From Phormidesmis sp963710175 (GTDB taxonomy: Bacteria > Cyanobacteriota > Cyanobacteriia > Phormidesmidales > Phormidesmidaceae): a stretch of DNA of 64,000 nt. The stretch lies in assembly GCA_963710175.1 (NCBI GenBank), contig CAVPZC010000002.1, forward strand, positions 434,001-498,000, in the 5' to 3' direction. Position numbers and translations under genes: made by a program. Below the pieces are notes generated by a model. That model worked only from the letters and a program-made list of their open reading frames with translations, was not told the DNA's origin and searched no databases. Shown piece after piece: positions 32,302-40,843 of the stretch (the stretch's first letter is position 1; each line of letters opens with the position of its first letter).

Positions 32302-33630
32302 ATGCTGGAATTCATCGTAGGGTTGGCAATCGGGTTAGCAATATTGGGAATCCATCGGCGGCGCTACGATGCCAGGTTGAGACGACTGCTGCACCGGCTA
32401 GAAGACCGTCAACCGCTATCAGCCCTGGGTTACGACGCTCAGCTGGCCAGTGCGATTGCCGACCAGCAGTCTCAGATAGACACGCTCAGCGAACAGCTCA
32501 AAGACTTCCGCCAGCTCATCAAACAGGCTCCGGTCGGCTATTTACAAGTCGATGAAGAAAATCGCTTGCTCTGGTGCAATCAACGGGCTCAAGAATTTTT
32601 AGATATTGCGCAGAGCGACTATGAGCGGCCCCGTCTGCTGCTGGCAGTCGTGCGATCTTACGAGCTTGATCAGCTGGTCGAGCGCACCCGCCAAACTCAA
32701 GAAATCTGCGAAGCGCGCTGGACATTTAATTCGATTTCTACCGATCCGTTCAACTACTTAGAGCGGCCTGCCTACCCGCTTCAAGGGTACGGGTTGCCGA
32801 TCAGCCGCGGTCACGTCGGCGTCTTTTTAGAAAATAAGCAGGAAGCGGTGAGTTTGGCGCAGCAGCGCGATCGCTGGATTTCAGATGTTGCTCATGAGCT
32901 TAAAACGCCCCTAACCTCTATCCGGCTCGTCGCCGAAACCCTCGAATCAAGGGTTGCTCCAGAACTCCTCAGCTGGGTAGAGCGCTTACTCAAAGAGGTA
33001 ATTCGCCTGAGTCGGCTAGTAGACGACGTGCTCAACATGAGCCATCTGGAGCAGCAGCAGGCCCGCATAGAAGACGGTGAAGCCGTCGATTTGGTGGCCT
33101 CCATTCAGGCTGCCTGGCAAAGCATAGAGCCCCTAGCAAAGCTCAAACAGCTAGATCTAGATTACCAGGGCCCCCCAAAGCTAATGGCCAGCGTCAGCGC
33201 CAGCCTGATTCATCGGGTATTTTATAATCTGCTGAGCAATGCTGTGAAATACAGCCCGTCTGCCCATGCCATTCAGGTGCGATTGAGTACGCCGACTGGC
33301 TCAGAACCTATCGATCCTGACGATGCCTATATCTTAATTGAAGTCATTGATGCAGGCGTTGGGCTAGCTGAGAAAGATCTGCCCCACGTCTTTGATCGGT
33401 TCTACCGGGCAGATCCGGCCCGTAGCCGGAAAGAACTCGAAAGTGTCGCCGCCGAAAATAATTTAGAAATAGCCGAACTTTCCAGCAGCGGCACGGGATT
33501 GGGCTTAGCGATAGTGCGCCAGATAGTGGAATCTCATCAGGGCTGGGTGGAGGCAAAGAATGACTCTGAGACCGGGGGTGCCCGGCTACGACTGTGGTTG
33601 CCCGGCAAGCGATTGAAAGGCTTTTCTTAA
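32302..33630 (+). CDS. PAS-domain sensor histidine kinase (SphS/PhoR-like)
   Basis: This 442-residue kinase has one N-terminal hydrophobic segment (MLEFIVGLAIGLAILG), a PAS-type region around APVGYLQVDEENRLLWCNQ, and a HisKA domain with the phospho-acceptor in DVAHELKTPLTS. The ATPase domain has an N-box LLSNAVKYS, G1 DAGVGL and G2 GTGLGLAIV. Single-anchor PAS-HisKA layout matches the cyanobacterial phosphate sensor SphS, but no response regulator adjoins it, so that identity is tentative. GTG at 32287 is an alternative start. Confidence 0.88.
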   Translation: MLEFIVGLAIGLAILGIHRRRYDARLRRLLHRLEDRQPLSALGYDAQLASAIADQQSQIDTLSEQLKDFRQLIKQAPVGYLQVDEENRLLWCNQRAQEFLDIAQSDYERPRLLLAVVRSYELDQLVERTRQTQEICEARWTFNSISTDPFNYLERPAYPLQGYGLPISRGHVGVFLENKQEAVSLAQQRDRWISDVAHELKTPLTSIRLVAETLESRVAPELLSWVERLLKEVIRLSRLVDDVLNMSHLEQQQARIEDGEAVDLVASIQAAWQSIEPLAKLKQLDLDYQGPPKLMASVSASLIHRVFYNLLSNAVKYSPSAHAIQVRLSTPTGSEPIDPDDAYILIEVIDAGVGLAEKDLPHVFDRFYRADPARSRKELESVAAENNLEIAELSSSGTGLGLAIVRQIVESHQGWVEAKNDSETGGARLRLWLPGKRLKGFS

Positions 33631-33682
33631 GACCTCTTTAATAAGGTCTGCAACGCTGTCTTTGGCTGAGAGCGCTTAAGAT

Positions 33683-33892
33683 AACCTGAGTTCGGGATAA
33701 GCAACTCATGCTTATTGCTCGAAGCAAGTCCCTTCTGGAAGGGTGGCCCGCAGGGTCGGGATGGGTCGGCAACGTGCGCTACACACCGAAACCCACCCCT
33801 GCGCCCCTCTAGAGAGGATCTACTTGAGGCTATGTGTTAAAAAGCGCCGACAGTCGGGCATCACAGGCAATCACCTATCCCGAACTGACGTT
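33683..33892. mobile_element. MITE-like element 1 (210 bp)
   Basis: The element is bounded by AACCTGAGTTCGGGATAAG (33683-33701) and CTATCCCGAACTGACGTT (33875-33892), whose complement AACGTCAGTTCGGGATAG matches the left end at 15 of the first 17 positions. The interior carries no gene but a GC-rich fold-back segment in which GGGATGGGT pairs with ACCCACCCC. It has the architecture of a non-autonomous transposable element. No clear target duplication is seen. Confidence 0.7.
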
Positions 33893-33907
33893 GAGATAGA
33901 GATACAT

Positions 33908-34126
33908 AACCTGAGTTCGGGATAAGGTGTTTCATGGTCAACCGCTCAAAGCTCTCCTATCAAAGCCGGTCTGGGTTCCCCTTACCAAGGGGAACCGTAA
34001 GGGAGGGGTTCTGGCGACATGCTCTGTGCTCAGCCGGAACCCCTCTGCCTGCGGCATCTCCCCTTGGTAAGGGGAGAAAAGATCCCCGATGGCACATTCT
34101 AGCTATTCTTATCCCGAACTGACGTT
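33908..34126. mobile_element. MITE-like element 2 (219 bp)
   Basis: It has the same terminal repeats as element 1 (left 33908-33926 identical; right 34108-34126), 15 bp further on. ACAT flanks it on both sides (33904-33907, 34127-34130), a plausible 4-bp target duplication. The cargo is a different fold-back: a 17-bp perfect inverted repeat (33977-33993 and 34059-34075) built on CCCCTTACCAAGGGG, enclosing GAGGGGTTC...GAACCCCTC. There is no coding capacity. Confidence 0.75.
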
Positions 34127-34334
34127 ACATAGCAAAGTGCCGGAAACTATAGATCTATAAAATCTTGTTCACTTGGTAGCAATCCCCCCTTGTGTATATC
34201 CGGAGATAGCTGCTTGAATAGGTAATGATTTATAGATAGCTCAGTTGCTCAAGGCTGTTTCTAAAACGGACGCTCTAGAAGCACTGTCTTACAAGGCGGC
34301 AATCCATTTAAAGTAGCAAAAGCGCTTCGCATCC

Positions 34335-35069
34335 ATGACCGACAGGCTACAAAAGCTGCTATCTCAGCGAGGCATTGCTTCCCGTCGCCAAGCCGAAAAG
34401 CTGATATTGGGGGGTAGGGTTACGGTCAATGGCAAGACTGCCGAGATTGGTCAGCAGGCAGATGCGAGCATTGATCGTGTCTGTGTTGACGGGGTAGAAA
34501 TTGGCAGACCGCCTCGCTGCGTCTATATCTTGCTGCACAAGCCCAAAGGGATTGTGTCTACCTGCCGGGATCCACAGGGGCGGAAAACCGTTCTAGACCT
34601 GCTGGACAAGCCACTCCGTAGCGGCTCGGGCATTCACCCGGTAGGCCGTCTGGATGCTGACTCAACTGGGGCACTTTTATTGACTAATGACGGTCAGCTA
34701 ACGTACGCACTTACGCATCCCAGTCATCAGATGCCCAAGGTTTACCGAGTACAGGTTCAGGGCTTGCCTTCGGATAGTGCACTGCAACAGTGGCGTACGG
34801 GCGTGATGCTATCAAACCGCCAAACCCTCCCTGCCGATGTCCAAATTGTTAAACGCTTAGCAGACAGCCAAACCCTTCTGAGCGTAACGTTAACAGAAGG
34901 ACGCAATCGGCAAATTCGTCGGGTGGCTGAGACGCTGGGTTATCCGGTGACTGCCCTACACAGAACACAGATTGGCTCAATGAAACTAGGAAAGTTGCAC
35001 AGTGGTCGCTATCGTTTACTAGAGGAGAGCGAAGTCGCTCAGTTAAAATATGCTGTGAAGGCCGAGTGA
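34335..35069 (+). CDS. rRNA pseudouridine synthase (RsuA/RluB/E/F family)
   Basis: In this 244-residue protein an N-terminal S4 RNA-binding domain (LQKLLSQRGIASRRQAEKLI) is followed by the catalytic domain with HPVGRLDADSTGALLLTNDG, which contains the catalytic Asp in GRLD. Later blocks are SHQMPKVYRVQV and EGRNRQIRRVAE. It isomerises a uridine in 16S or 23S rRNA; the precise site cannot be told. The 207-bp upstream region begins at the MITE pair. Confidence 0.93.
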   Translation: MTDRLQKLLSQRGIASRRQAEKLILGGRVTVNGKTAEIGQQADASIDRVCVDGVEIGRPPRCVYILLHKPKGIVSTCRDPQGRKTVLDLLDKPLRSGSGIHPVGRLDADSTGALLLTNDGQLTYALTHPSHQMPKVYRVQVQGLPSDSALQQWRTGVMLSNRQTLPADVQIVKRLADSQTLLSVTLTEGRNRQIRRVAETLGYPVTALHRTQIGSMKLGKLHSGRYRLLEESEVAQLKYAVKAE

Positions 35070-35217
35070 TCTGTTCCTATCGTCGATGCCCTTACCGTTA
35101 ATCCTTAGTTGTTCCTATTTAACCGTCTGGGCCTGACCATCGAAATCCACCAAAGGGTTGCTAAACCCAAAACTGCTCAAAAGTCCCTTCTCACCTGCCT
35201 TAATCCTTCGCCTTACT

Positions 35218-36021
35218 ATGAAGCAGAAAGCTCGCACTAAACAACCCACTGCCCAACGGCTACAGCAGGAGCAGCTGTGTTCTCTTGGCAGCGTACTGAA
35301 ACAGGCGCGTTTGCAAGGGGGGCTGTCGCTGGAAGCTATTGAAAAGCGCACCTTGATTCGTCAGATGTTGCTGGCTGCTCTAGAGCAAGGCAATTTGGCT
35401 GAGCTGCCTGAACCAGTTTATGTGCGGGCGCTGCTACGCCGATACGGAAATGCGCTGGGCCTGGATGGTGAAACGCTAGCCAGTCAATTTTTTACGCAAC
35501 CAGTGGTACAGTCACCGCGACTGTCTTGGAAGGATTCACCTGCGGCGCAGCTGCGTCCGCTCCATCTTTACGGGGCCTATGTGGTGCTGATTGTGGGGGC
35601 GATTGGTGCACTCTCCGGCTTTCTGCAGCGGACCGTGCCCGACATGACCGCTCAACCTATCTTGAACCCTGAGGAAATTGAGCAGCTGATGCCGAAAGAG
35701 AATCAGCAGGTAAAGACAACGCCCGCCGCGCCCGCAGAGGCCAAGCCTGAAGCTGAAGCTCGACCGGTTGAGGTTGACCTAGTGGTGACTGGGCAGTCAT
35801 GGGTGCGGGTAGTGGCTGATGGAGCTACCGAGTTTGAGGCGATTTTGGAGCAGGGAGAAACTCGATCTTGGGTCGCCGATGAGTCTATCACTGTGCGGGT
35901 AGGCAATGCTGGCGGCGTGCTCTACTCCTACAATCAGTCTAAGGCAGAGCCGATGGGTGAGCTGGGGATGCCGGAAGAGCGCACCTTTGGCCCAAAGGTT
36001 AGCCTGGTGTCATCGCAGTAG
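35218..36021 (+). CDS. RodZ-like protein (HTH, transmembrane, DUF4115)
   Basis: This 267-residue protein has an N-terminal Xre-type HTH (LGSVLKQARLQGGLSLEAIE, then ALLRRYGNALGLD), one membrane segment (YVVLIVGAIGALSGFL), an Ala/Pro/Glu linker, and a periplasmic beta domain (SWVRVVADGATEFEAILEQG) matching DUF4115. This is the architecture of RodZ, the MreB-associated cell-shape factor. ATG at 35218 is preferred to TTG at 35158. Its last 23 bp overlap the convergent kinase gene. Confidence 0.87.
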   Translation: MKQKARTKQPTAQRLQQEQLCSLGSVLKQARLQGGLSLEAIEKRTLIRQMLLAALEQGNLAELPEPVYVRALLRRYGNALGLDGETLASQFFTQPVVQSPRLSWKDSPAAQLRPLHLYGAYVVLIVGAIGALSGFLQRTVPDMTAQPILNPEEIEQLMPKENQQVKTTPAAPAEAKPEAEARPVEVDLVVTGQSWVRVVADGATEFEAILEQGETRSWVADESITVRVGNAGGVLYSYNQSKAEPMGELGMPEERTFGPKVSLVSSQ

Positions 36022-37357
36022 GCGCCCTACTGGGTTTCATGGCTGGTGACTTGGTGGGTAGCGTTACAGTAGCGGTAGTGCCCTGACCGGATTGACTGGT
36101 CAAATTGAGCTGTCCTTGATGATTGTTGGCGATGACTTTGGCGATCGCCAGTCCCAGCCCAGATCCGCCCGTTGCTCCCTTGGTATTACGGCGACGGGCC
36201 GGATCTACCCGATAGAAGCGGTCAAAAATGCGGCTGAGGTCTTTGGCCGGAATGCCGATGCCGGTATCTGCGACGATGAGCGTGATCTGGTTGGCAGCAG
36301 CCGTGAGCTTCACCGTAATTTTGCCATCGGTTGTGTATTGAATGGCGTTGGCGATGAGGTTGGTGAACAGACGAGTGAGCTGGTCGGCGTCGCCCTGAAT
36401 GTGAATGGCTGAGTCGGTGGTGGTATAGCTGAGTCTAAGGAATTTTTCTTGGGCGAGTGCCTGTTGCTCTTCAATAACGTCTCGAAGTAGAGCACTCAGA
36501 TCGATGCGATCGCGCTGCACCGGCACCAGTCCGCTTTCTTGACGTGCTAAAAACAGCAGATCGTCCACTAGCCTGCCGAGCCGACGGGTCAGGCGTTCTA
36601 CCACCTCTAGCTGACTGCGCTGAAACTGTTCATCGGGGTCTGCTAGTGCTACCTGTACGTTGGTCTGGATGACTGCAATCGGATTGCGCAGCTCGTGAGA
36701 GGCGTCGGCAGTAAACTGCTTGAGCTGCTGATAAGAGTCTTTGATGGGAGCGATCGCTAGCCCCGAGAGCAGCCAGCCAATGGAGGCCACCGCCGTGAGC
36801 ATGACGCTGATGCCCAGCGCCAAATCGACAATCAGCTGACGGCTGGGTTTAGAGACTTCAAACCAGGGATGGCTGACGCGCAGGTACCCGAGCAGCTGCG
36901 ATCCCGACTGCACCCGCTGAGTGATCTGTCGCAGGACGATGCCGTCGGGCGGGGTAACCGTTTCACCCTTGGGGTTGACATGCAGGGAAACCGCGTGAGG
37001 TCTGGCAAAGGTGGTCCACATTAGTTCGCCTGCCGGGTTAAACCATTCGAGGTCGATGTGGTCGTCTTCACTGGCCTCTTCGCCGTTGCGAAAGCTGTCT
37101 TCAACATTGACCCTGAGGGGCGGATCGACGACGCCCACAGCGGTCAGCAGCCGTTGCTCAGCGCCATTGGGATCGGGGTCGGGTTCGATGACGAGCGATC
37201 GCTGCACAATTTCCACCACATGATTCAAGGTGTCGTCTACTCGCTCTACCAGCGTGTTGCGCACGTAGATGTAGACGCCGCTGGCAAACAGCAGCAGCAG
37301 GACTGCGGTGACGGTGGTGTACCAGAGGGCCAGGCGGCGGCGGGTGGTTTGGAACAT
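35999..37357 (-). CDS. Two-component sensor histidine kinase (RppB/NrsS-like)
   Basis: This kinase has two membrane segments (residues about 8-30, and LIVDLALGISVMLTAVASIG) flanking a periplasmic sensor domain of roughly 150 residues. HisKA follows with DASHELRNPIAV, then the N-box LIANAIQYT, G1 DTGIGI and G2 GSGLGLAIA. The start MFQTTRRRLALWYT is typical of the cyanobacterial RppB/NrsS class (redox or nickel sensing). An in-frame ATG at 37420 would add 21 residues. No response regulator lies next to it. Confidence 0.88.
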   Translation of the reverse strand: MFQTTRRRLALWYTTVTAVLLLLFASGVYIYVRNTLVERVDDTLNHVVEIVQRSLVIEPDPDPNGAEQRLLTAVGVVDPPLRVNVEDSFRNGEEASEDDHIDLEWFNPAGELMWTTFARPHAVSLHVNPKGETVTPPDGIVLRQITQRVQSGSQLLGYLRVSHPWFEVSKPSRQLIVDLALGISVMLTAVASIGWLLSGLAIAPIKDSYQQLKQFTADASHELRNPIAVIQTNVQVALADPDEQFQRSQLEVVERLTRRLGRLVDDLLFLARQESGLVPVQRDRIDLSALLRDVIEEQQALAQEKFLRLSYTTTDSAIHIQGDADQLTRLFTNLIANAIQYTTDGKITVKLTAAANQITLIVADTGIGIPAKDLSRIFDRFYRVDPARRRNTKGATGGSGLGLAIAKVIANNHQGQLNLTSQSGQGTTATVTLPTKSPAMKPSRAPTAMTPG

Positions 37358-37452
37358 GGGAGCGGGGAGCACAGGGAGAAGGGAGCTTTGGGAGGAGGGG
37401 AAAGCCCATAGTTTGATCATATAATCTGTGCGTTGGTACCGCTGGTTTCTCT

Positions 37453-38184
37453 ATGATTGCTCGTCGTCGGCTGCTGTTTTTGCTAGGTGCTGTAGCTGGA
37501 TCGGCGGCGTTGGATGTGTGGCGATCGCCCTCAGCAATTTCCCTGTCACTGCCAGGCAAACAAGAGGATGGGCCCTTTACCCTACCGCCGCTGCCGTATG
37601 AATACAGTGCGCTGGCTCCGACGATTGACGCGGAGACCATGCAGCTGCATCACGATCTGCATCATGCGGGGTATGTAAAGAACTTAAACGCGGCGGTGAG
37701 CGATTACCCGGCGCTGCGAGCGATGAGCCCCGAAGAACTGATTGAGCAGCTAGACAGCCTGCCTGAAGATGCTCAGGCGGCGGTGCGTAACAACGGCGGC
37801 GGACATCTGAACCACTCGATGTTTTGGGAGATTATGAGTCCTGATGGGGGCGGCGAGCCGGTAGGGGCGATCGCTGATGCCATAGCCTCTACGTTTGGCA
37901 GCTTTGATGAGTTCAAGTCGGCATTTAATGAGGAAGGCAAGAAGCGCTTTGGCAGTGGCTGGGCCTGGCTGGTGCTCAACGGCGATCAAACACTGCAAGT
38001 CACTAACACTGGCAACCAAGATAGCCCGCTGATGAACGGACTGATCCCAATTATGGGTAACGACGTGTGGGAACATGCCTACTACCTCAACTATCGCAAT
38101 CGTCGGGCCGAGTATTTGGACGCCTGGTGGAATGTGGTTAACTGGCCTGAAGTGAACCGCCGTTATGAGATGGCAATGGCTTAG
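37453..38184 (+). CDS. sodA: Membrane-anchored Mn superoxide dismutase
   Basis: This 243-residue enzyme carries a hydrophobic N-terminal segment (RRRLLFLLGAVAGSAAL) absent from cytosolic SODs; it is an uncleaved anchor or signal. Metal ligands are His66, His121 (NHSMFW), Asp204 and His208 (DVWEHAYY). Gln189 in NQDSP and the Gly pair in GGGHLNH indicate the Mn rather than Fe type. It detoxifies superoxide at the thylakoid or cytoplasmic membrane surface. It is divergent from the kinase at 37357, so the two share a 95-bp promoter region. Confidence 0.93.
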   Translation: MIARRRLLFLLGAVAGSAALDVWRSPSAISLSLPGKQEDGPFTLPPLPYEYSALAPTIDAETMQLHHDLHHAGYVKNLNAAVSDYPALRAMSPEELIEQLDSLPEDAQAAVRNNGGGHLNHSMFWEIMSPDGGGEPVGAIADAIASTFGSFDEFKSAFNEEGKKRFGSGWAWLVLNGDQTLQVTNTGNQDSPLMNGLIPIMGNDVWEHAYYLNYRNRRAEYLDAWWNVVNWPEVNRRYEMAMA

Positions 38185-38236
38185 CGGCAGAACGCTCTAC
38201 CGTAATAGCAGCAGGCCAGCGACGAGCCCGAAAACG

Positions 38237-38800
38237 CTATTCGTATAGCCAAGCTATCAACTCCCCAACCGTCAGTTCAAATTCTTTCGCAAACGCAGGT
38301 ACGGGTAACTTTGCAGTTACCTCTTCGTGAAGAACCGTTCGTAGATCAGGCGTGTAGCCAAATATGCAGTCTTCAGCCGGGTCGATTAGCCATCCTATCT
38401 GAGTGCCGTGTTGCAGCGCGTGCAGAATTTTTTTGACAACCTTCGTTTGGCTTTGTCCTTGCGATAAAATTTCGATCATCCACTCAGGGGCCGCAAAAAG
38501 CTCGCCTGAGGCTTTGCCGTTTTCACTTCTAGGAATGGCAGACCATGGCAGCACGGTAATATCAGGGACAATTGAGCCGCCATCAAACGTGCATCTCAGC
38601 TCTGGAAAAGCTCGCCCTGCTCGATTGCCCTTAATCGCAGCGTTGATCGCCGTTGTGAGATCACCTTGAATGACGCTGTGCTCTGCTTTAGGTATGGGTT
38701 TTTGAATTACTTGGCCATTGATGTATTCGCTTGCAGGCTTGGTATCCGGCTGCTGCAAAAAAAATTCCAGGGTGAGGGGCTTAGTTGGCGTCTGTACCAT
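38237..38800 (-). CDS. Uma2 family (DUF820) putative endonuclease
   Basis: This 187-residue protein is of the Uma2/DUF820 family, which has a PD-(D/E)XK nuclease fold and is hugely expanded in cyanobacteria. Core motifs are IVPDITVLPW (Asp), PEWMIEILSQGQSQTKVVKK (Glu, Lys) and GWLIDPAE. The biological function of the family is unproven; many copies are thought to be selfish or regulatory. Monocistronic. Confidence 0.9.
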   Translation of the reverse strand: MVQTPTKPLTLEFFLQQPDTKPASEYINGQVIQKPIPKAEHSVIQGDLTTAINAAIKGNRAGRAFPELRCTFDGGSIVPDITVLPWSAIPRSENGKASGELFAAPEWMIEILSQGQSQTKVVKKILHALQHGTQIGWLIDPAEDCIFGYTPDLRTVLHEEVTAKLPVPAFAKEFELTVGELIAWLYE

Positions 38801-38866
38801 GGCTCAAAACCTACTTTCCATAGCTCATTATTGCAGCTCATTCTAGAGATATGAGGATTCTGAGCG

Positions 38867-40342
38867 TTAGCAGTCGTCTAAGCTGGCTGCTTGAATGATG
38901 ATTTGGTCAATTAGGCTGCGAATGGTGCGTCCGCCAGCATCTGCATCATTCACCAAAACGCTGAGTGCTAACGGCGGATGGTTGGGCGGATTGAGGTAGC
39001 CGCTGAGGGTGTAGGTACCGCTGAGGGTACCGGTTTTGCCCTGAAAGCGACCTTCTGCCAGGGTGCCTTTCATCCGATTGCGCAGGGTGCCGCTGCGGCC
39101 AGCGACGGCTAAGGAATTGCGGTAGATAGTGGCGTTTGGCGTTTGGGCCATGATCTGGAGCGTATCAACGAAGGCTTCGGGGCTAGCCAGGTTGCGCCGC
39201 GAGAGGCCAGAGCCATCGACAATGGATAAGCTACCTGGAGCGACGCCTAGGTCGGCAAGGATTTGACCAACCGCGACTGCACCGGTCTGGTAAGCGTCTG
39301 GTGTGGTGGGATCGGCGCTGCGTCCTAAAGCTTTGAGCATCGCTTCGGCGTAGATGTTAACGCTGTAGAGGTTGGTCGGATCGATAAAAGCGCTCAGCGG
39401 TGGGGACTGAATGGCAGCAAGTTCTACCGAGCCAGCAGGGGGATTGGCTGTGCTGACCTGACTGCTGGCTGAGGAAATGCCGTAGCTGGTCAGGCTCTGC
39501 TGAAACTGTTCGACAAAGTAGCTGGCAGGGTCGCCCAAGGCAATCGAGTTGTTGTCAGAGGCTGACCCAGCGACAAGCTGGCCTCTCACCGTCATCACCT
39601 TTTGCCCTGGTCTCTGACCTGCATCAATAAATTCATTGCCGCCTGCGCCGACGGTGCGCGTGTTGTTTTCTATGCGCCAGCCGCGCACAAAGTCAGGCCG
39701 ATCCCAGATTACTTGCAAAGGCTGGCCGACTCGGGTGGGAGAAACGGTAAAGCTGAGTTCGTTGCGGTTGAGAATCAGGCTGTTAGCTGGTGCGCCATAG
39801 CCTGCCCGGTAGTCTTCGTCATCCCAGTAGGGACTGGCAGCGGGGCCGGTGAAATAGTTGTCAATGGCAGTAAGGCTGCTCGCTCGGCGAATGCCTTGTT
39901 GCTTGAGCTGATTGGCCAGCAGATTGATTTGATAGCTGGTGAAGGTGGGGTCGCCTCGACCGACTACGTAAAGGGCTGGGTCGGGAGTATTGGGCTGACC
40001 GAATACAGAGGTGCGAATGCTGAAGTCGGGGCCAAGGCTTTGGAGAGCGGCGGCAGTCGTGAGCAGTTTGACGTTAGAAGCGGGGACGAATTTTTCCTGA
40101 GCGCGACGGGCGTAGAGTGGCGCATCGGTATTGGTGGCTTCTATTAGGATGCCAATGTTAGCGCCATTGAGGGCTGGGTTTTGAGCGATCGCATCAATCT
40201 TCCCCGGCAGCTCTGCCCGACACATTCCGGCCATAGCCGCTTCTGCCTGGGTGAGCACAGCCAGGCCCCCGATCAGGCTAAAAGCTGTTTTCCAGAGCTG
40301 AGAAAGCCGTCTTTGAGGCGACGGCGGGTGCAGTTTTGTCAT
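38867..40342 (-). CDS. dacB: D-alanyl-D-alanine carboxypeptidase/endopeptidase (PBP4 class)
   Basis: This 491-residue periplasmic penicillin-binding protein of peptidase family S13 trims or cleaves peptidoglycan crosslinks. An N-terminal signal peptide ends near AAMAG. The active-site motifs are SNVK (89-92, nucleophilic Ser89), the SGLSRRN block (SxN) and GKTGTL (KTG). A mid-protein insertion after the first motif is typical of class C PBPs. It is separated from frmA by a 501-bp spacer with a structured repeat. Confidence 0.92.
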   Translation of the reverse strand: MTKLHPPSPQRRLSQLWKTAFSLIGGLAVLTQAEAAMAGMCRAELPGKIDAIAQNPALNGANIGILIEATNTDAPLYARRAQEKFVPASNVKLLTTAAALQSLGPDFSIRTSVFGQPNTPDPALYVVGRGDPTFTSYQINLLANQLKQQGIRRASSLTAIDNYFTGPAASPYWDDEDYRAGYGAPANSLILNRNELSFTVSPTRVGQPLQVIWDRPDFVRGWRIENNTRTVGAGGNEFIDAGQRPGQKVMTVRGQLVAGSASDNNSIALGDPASYFVEQFQQSLTSYGISSASSQVSTANPPAGSVELAAIQSPPLSAFIDPTNLYSVNIYAEAMLKALGRSADPTTPDAYQTGAVAVGQILADLGVAPGSLSIVDGSGLSRRNLASPEAFVDTLQIMAQTPNATIYRNSLAVAGRSGTLRNRMKGTLAEGRFQGKTGTLSGTYTLSGYLNPPNHPPLALSVLVNDADAGGRTIRSLIDQIIIQAASLDDC

Positions 40343-40500
40343 AGCTCAGGCGATTGATTAAACGCGGTTTTACAGGTTTGCCTAATCTACTCACCATCGG
40401 GTATAGGTGGGCGCAGATCAGGACAACTGATGTAACCGACCACTCTCTAGCAAGACAATAGGGCCGTACGCCAGATGTCAGCGCGATTGATAGAGCACTC

Positions 40501-40607
40501 ATAGCAGATGTCCTGATGCATTAGGACATCTGCTAGTCGAGTTGCCTGCTGTTCTCTAGCGGGTTTAGCCAACAAAAGTGTCCTAAGCAACTCGACAGAG
40601 GCTATAG
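40501..40607 (-). repeat. 107-bp two-hairpin repeat, copy A
   Basis: Read on the minus strand, the unit begins CTATAG. It forms a first hairpin with arms GTCGAGTTGC/GCAACTCGAC, then a second perfect 12-bp hairpin AGCAGATGTCCT/AGGACATCTGCT around loop AATGCATC. It is homologous end to end with copy B at 54282-54388. It occupies the middle of the 501-bp dacB-frmA spacer. Confidence 0.85.
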
Positions 40608-40658
40608 AACGTTGATCTCAAAGCTTATACCGCATTAGAGGCCCCTATCTAGCTGGCA

Positions 40659-40675
40659 GTAGAAGTGACTTCTAC
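40659..40675. promoter_or_regulatory. 17-bp palindrome upstream of frmA
   Basis: GTAGAAGTGACTTCTAC is a perfect odd palindrome about 170 bp before frmA. It is a candidate operator for a dimeric regulator; nothing else in the sequence identifies the factor. Confidence 0.4.
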
Positions 40676-40781
40676 CACTGGCGCGACGACTATCGGTACA
40701 GGCTGGCTGAATACGATGCGGTAGGTGGCTGACATAGTGTCTATTTGCAGCCTGCCATTGTAATCTTGTCACCAAATCAGG

Positions 40782-40810
40782 TTGCACTCGTGTAATCCTC
40801 TCCAGATAAT
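40782..40810 (+). promoter_or_regulatory. Probable frmA promoter
   Basis: TTGCAC (40782-40787) and GATAAT (40805-40810) with 17-bp spacing lie 34 bp before the frmA ATG. Confidence 0.5.
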
Positions 40811-40843
40811 ACTCACATAGAAACTAGAGAGCACAGGACAGTT

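Noticed and set aside
33743..34122. Two short open frames (33743-33925, 33934-34122)
   Set aside because: They lie inside the MITE-like elements and translate the fold-back repeats.
37158..37640. 160-codon minus-strand frame overlapping the kinase and sodA
   Set aside because: It is antisense to sodA and out of frame with the kinase; its sequence is low-complexity.
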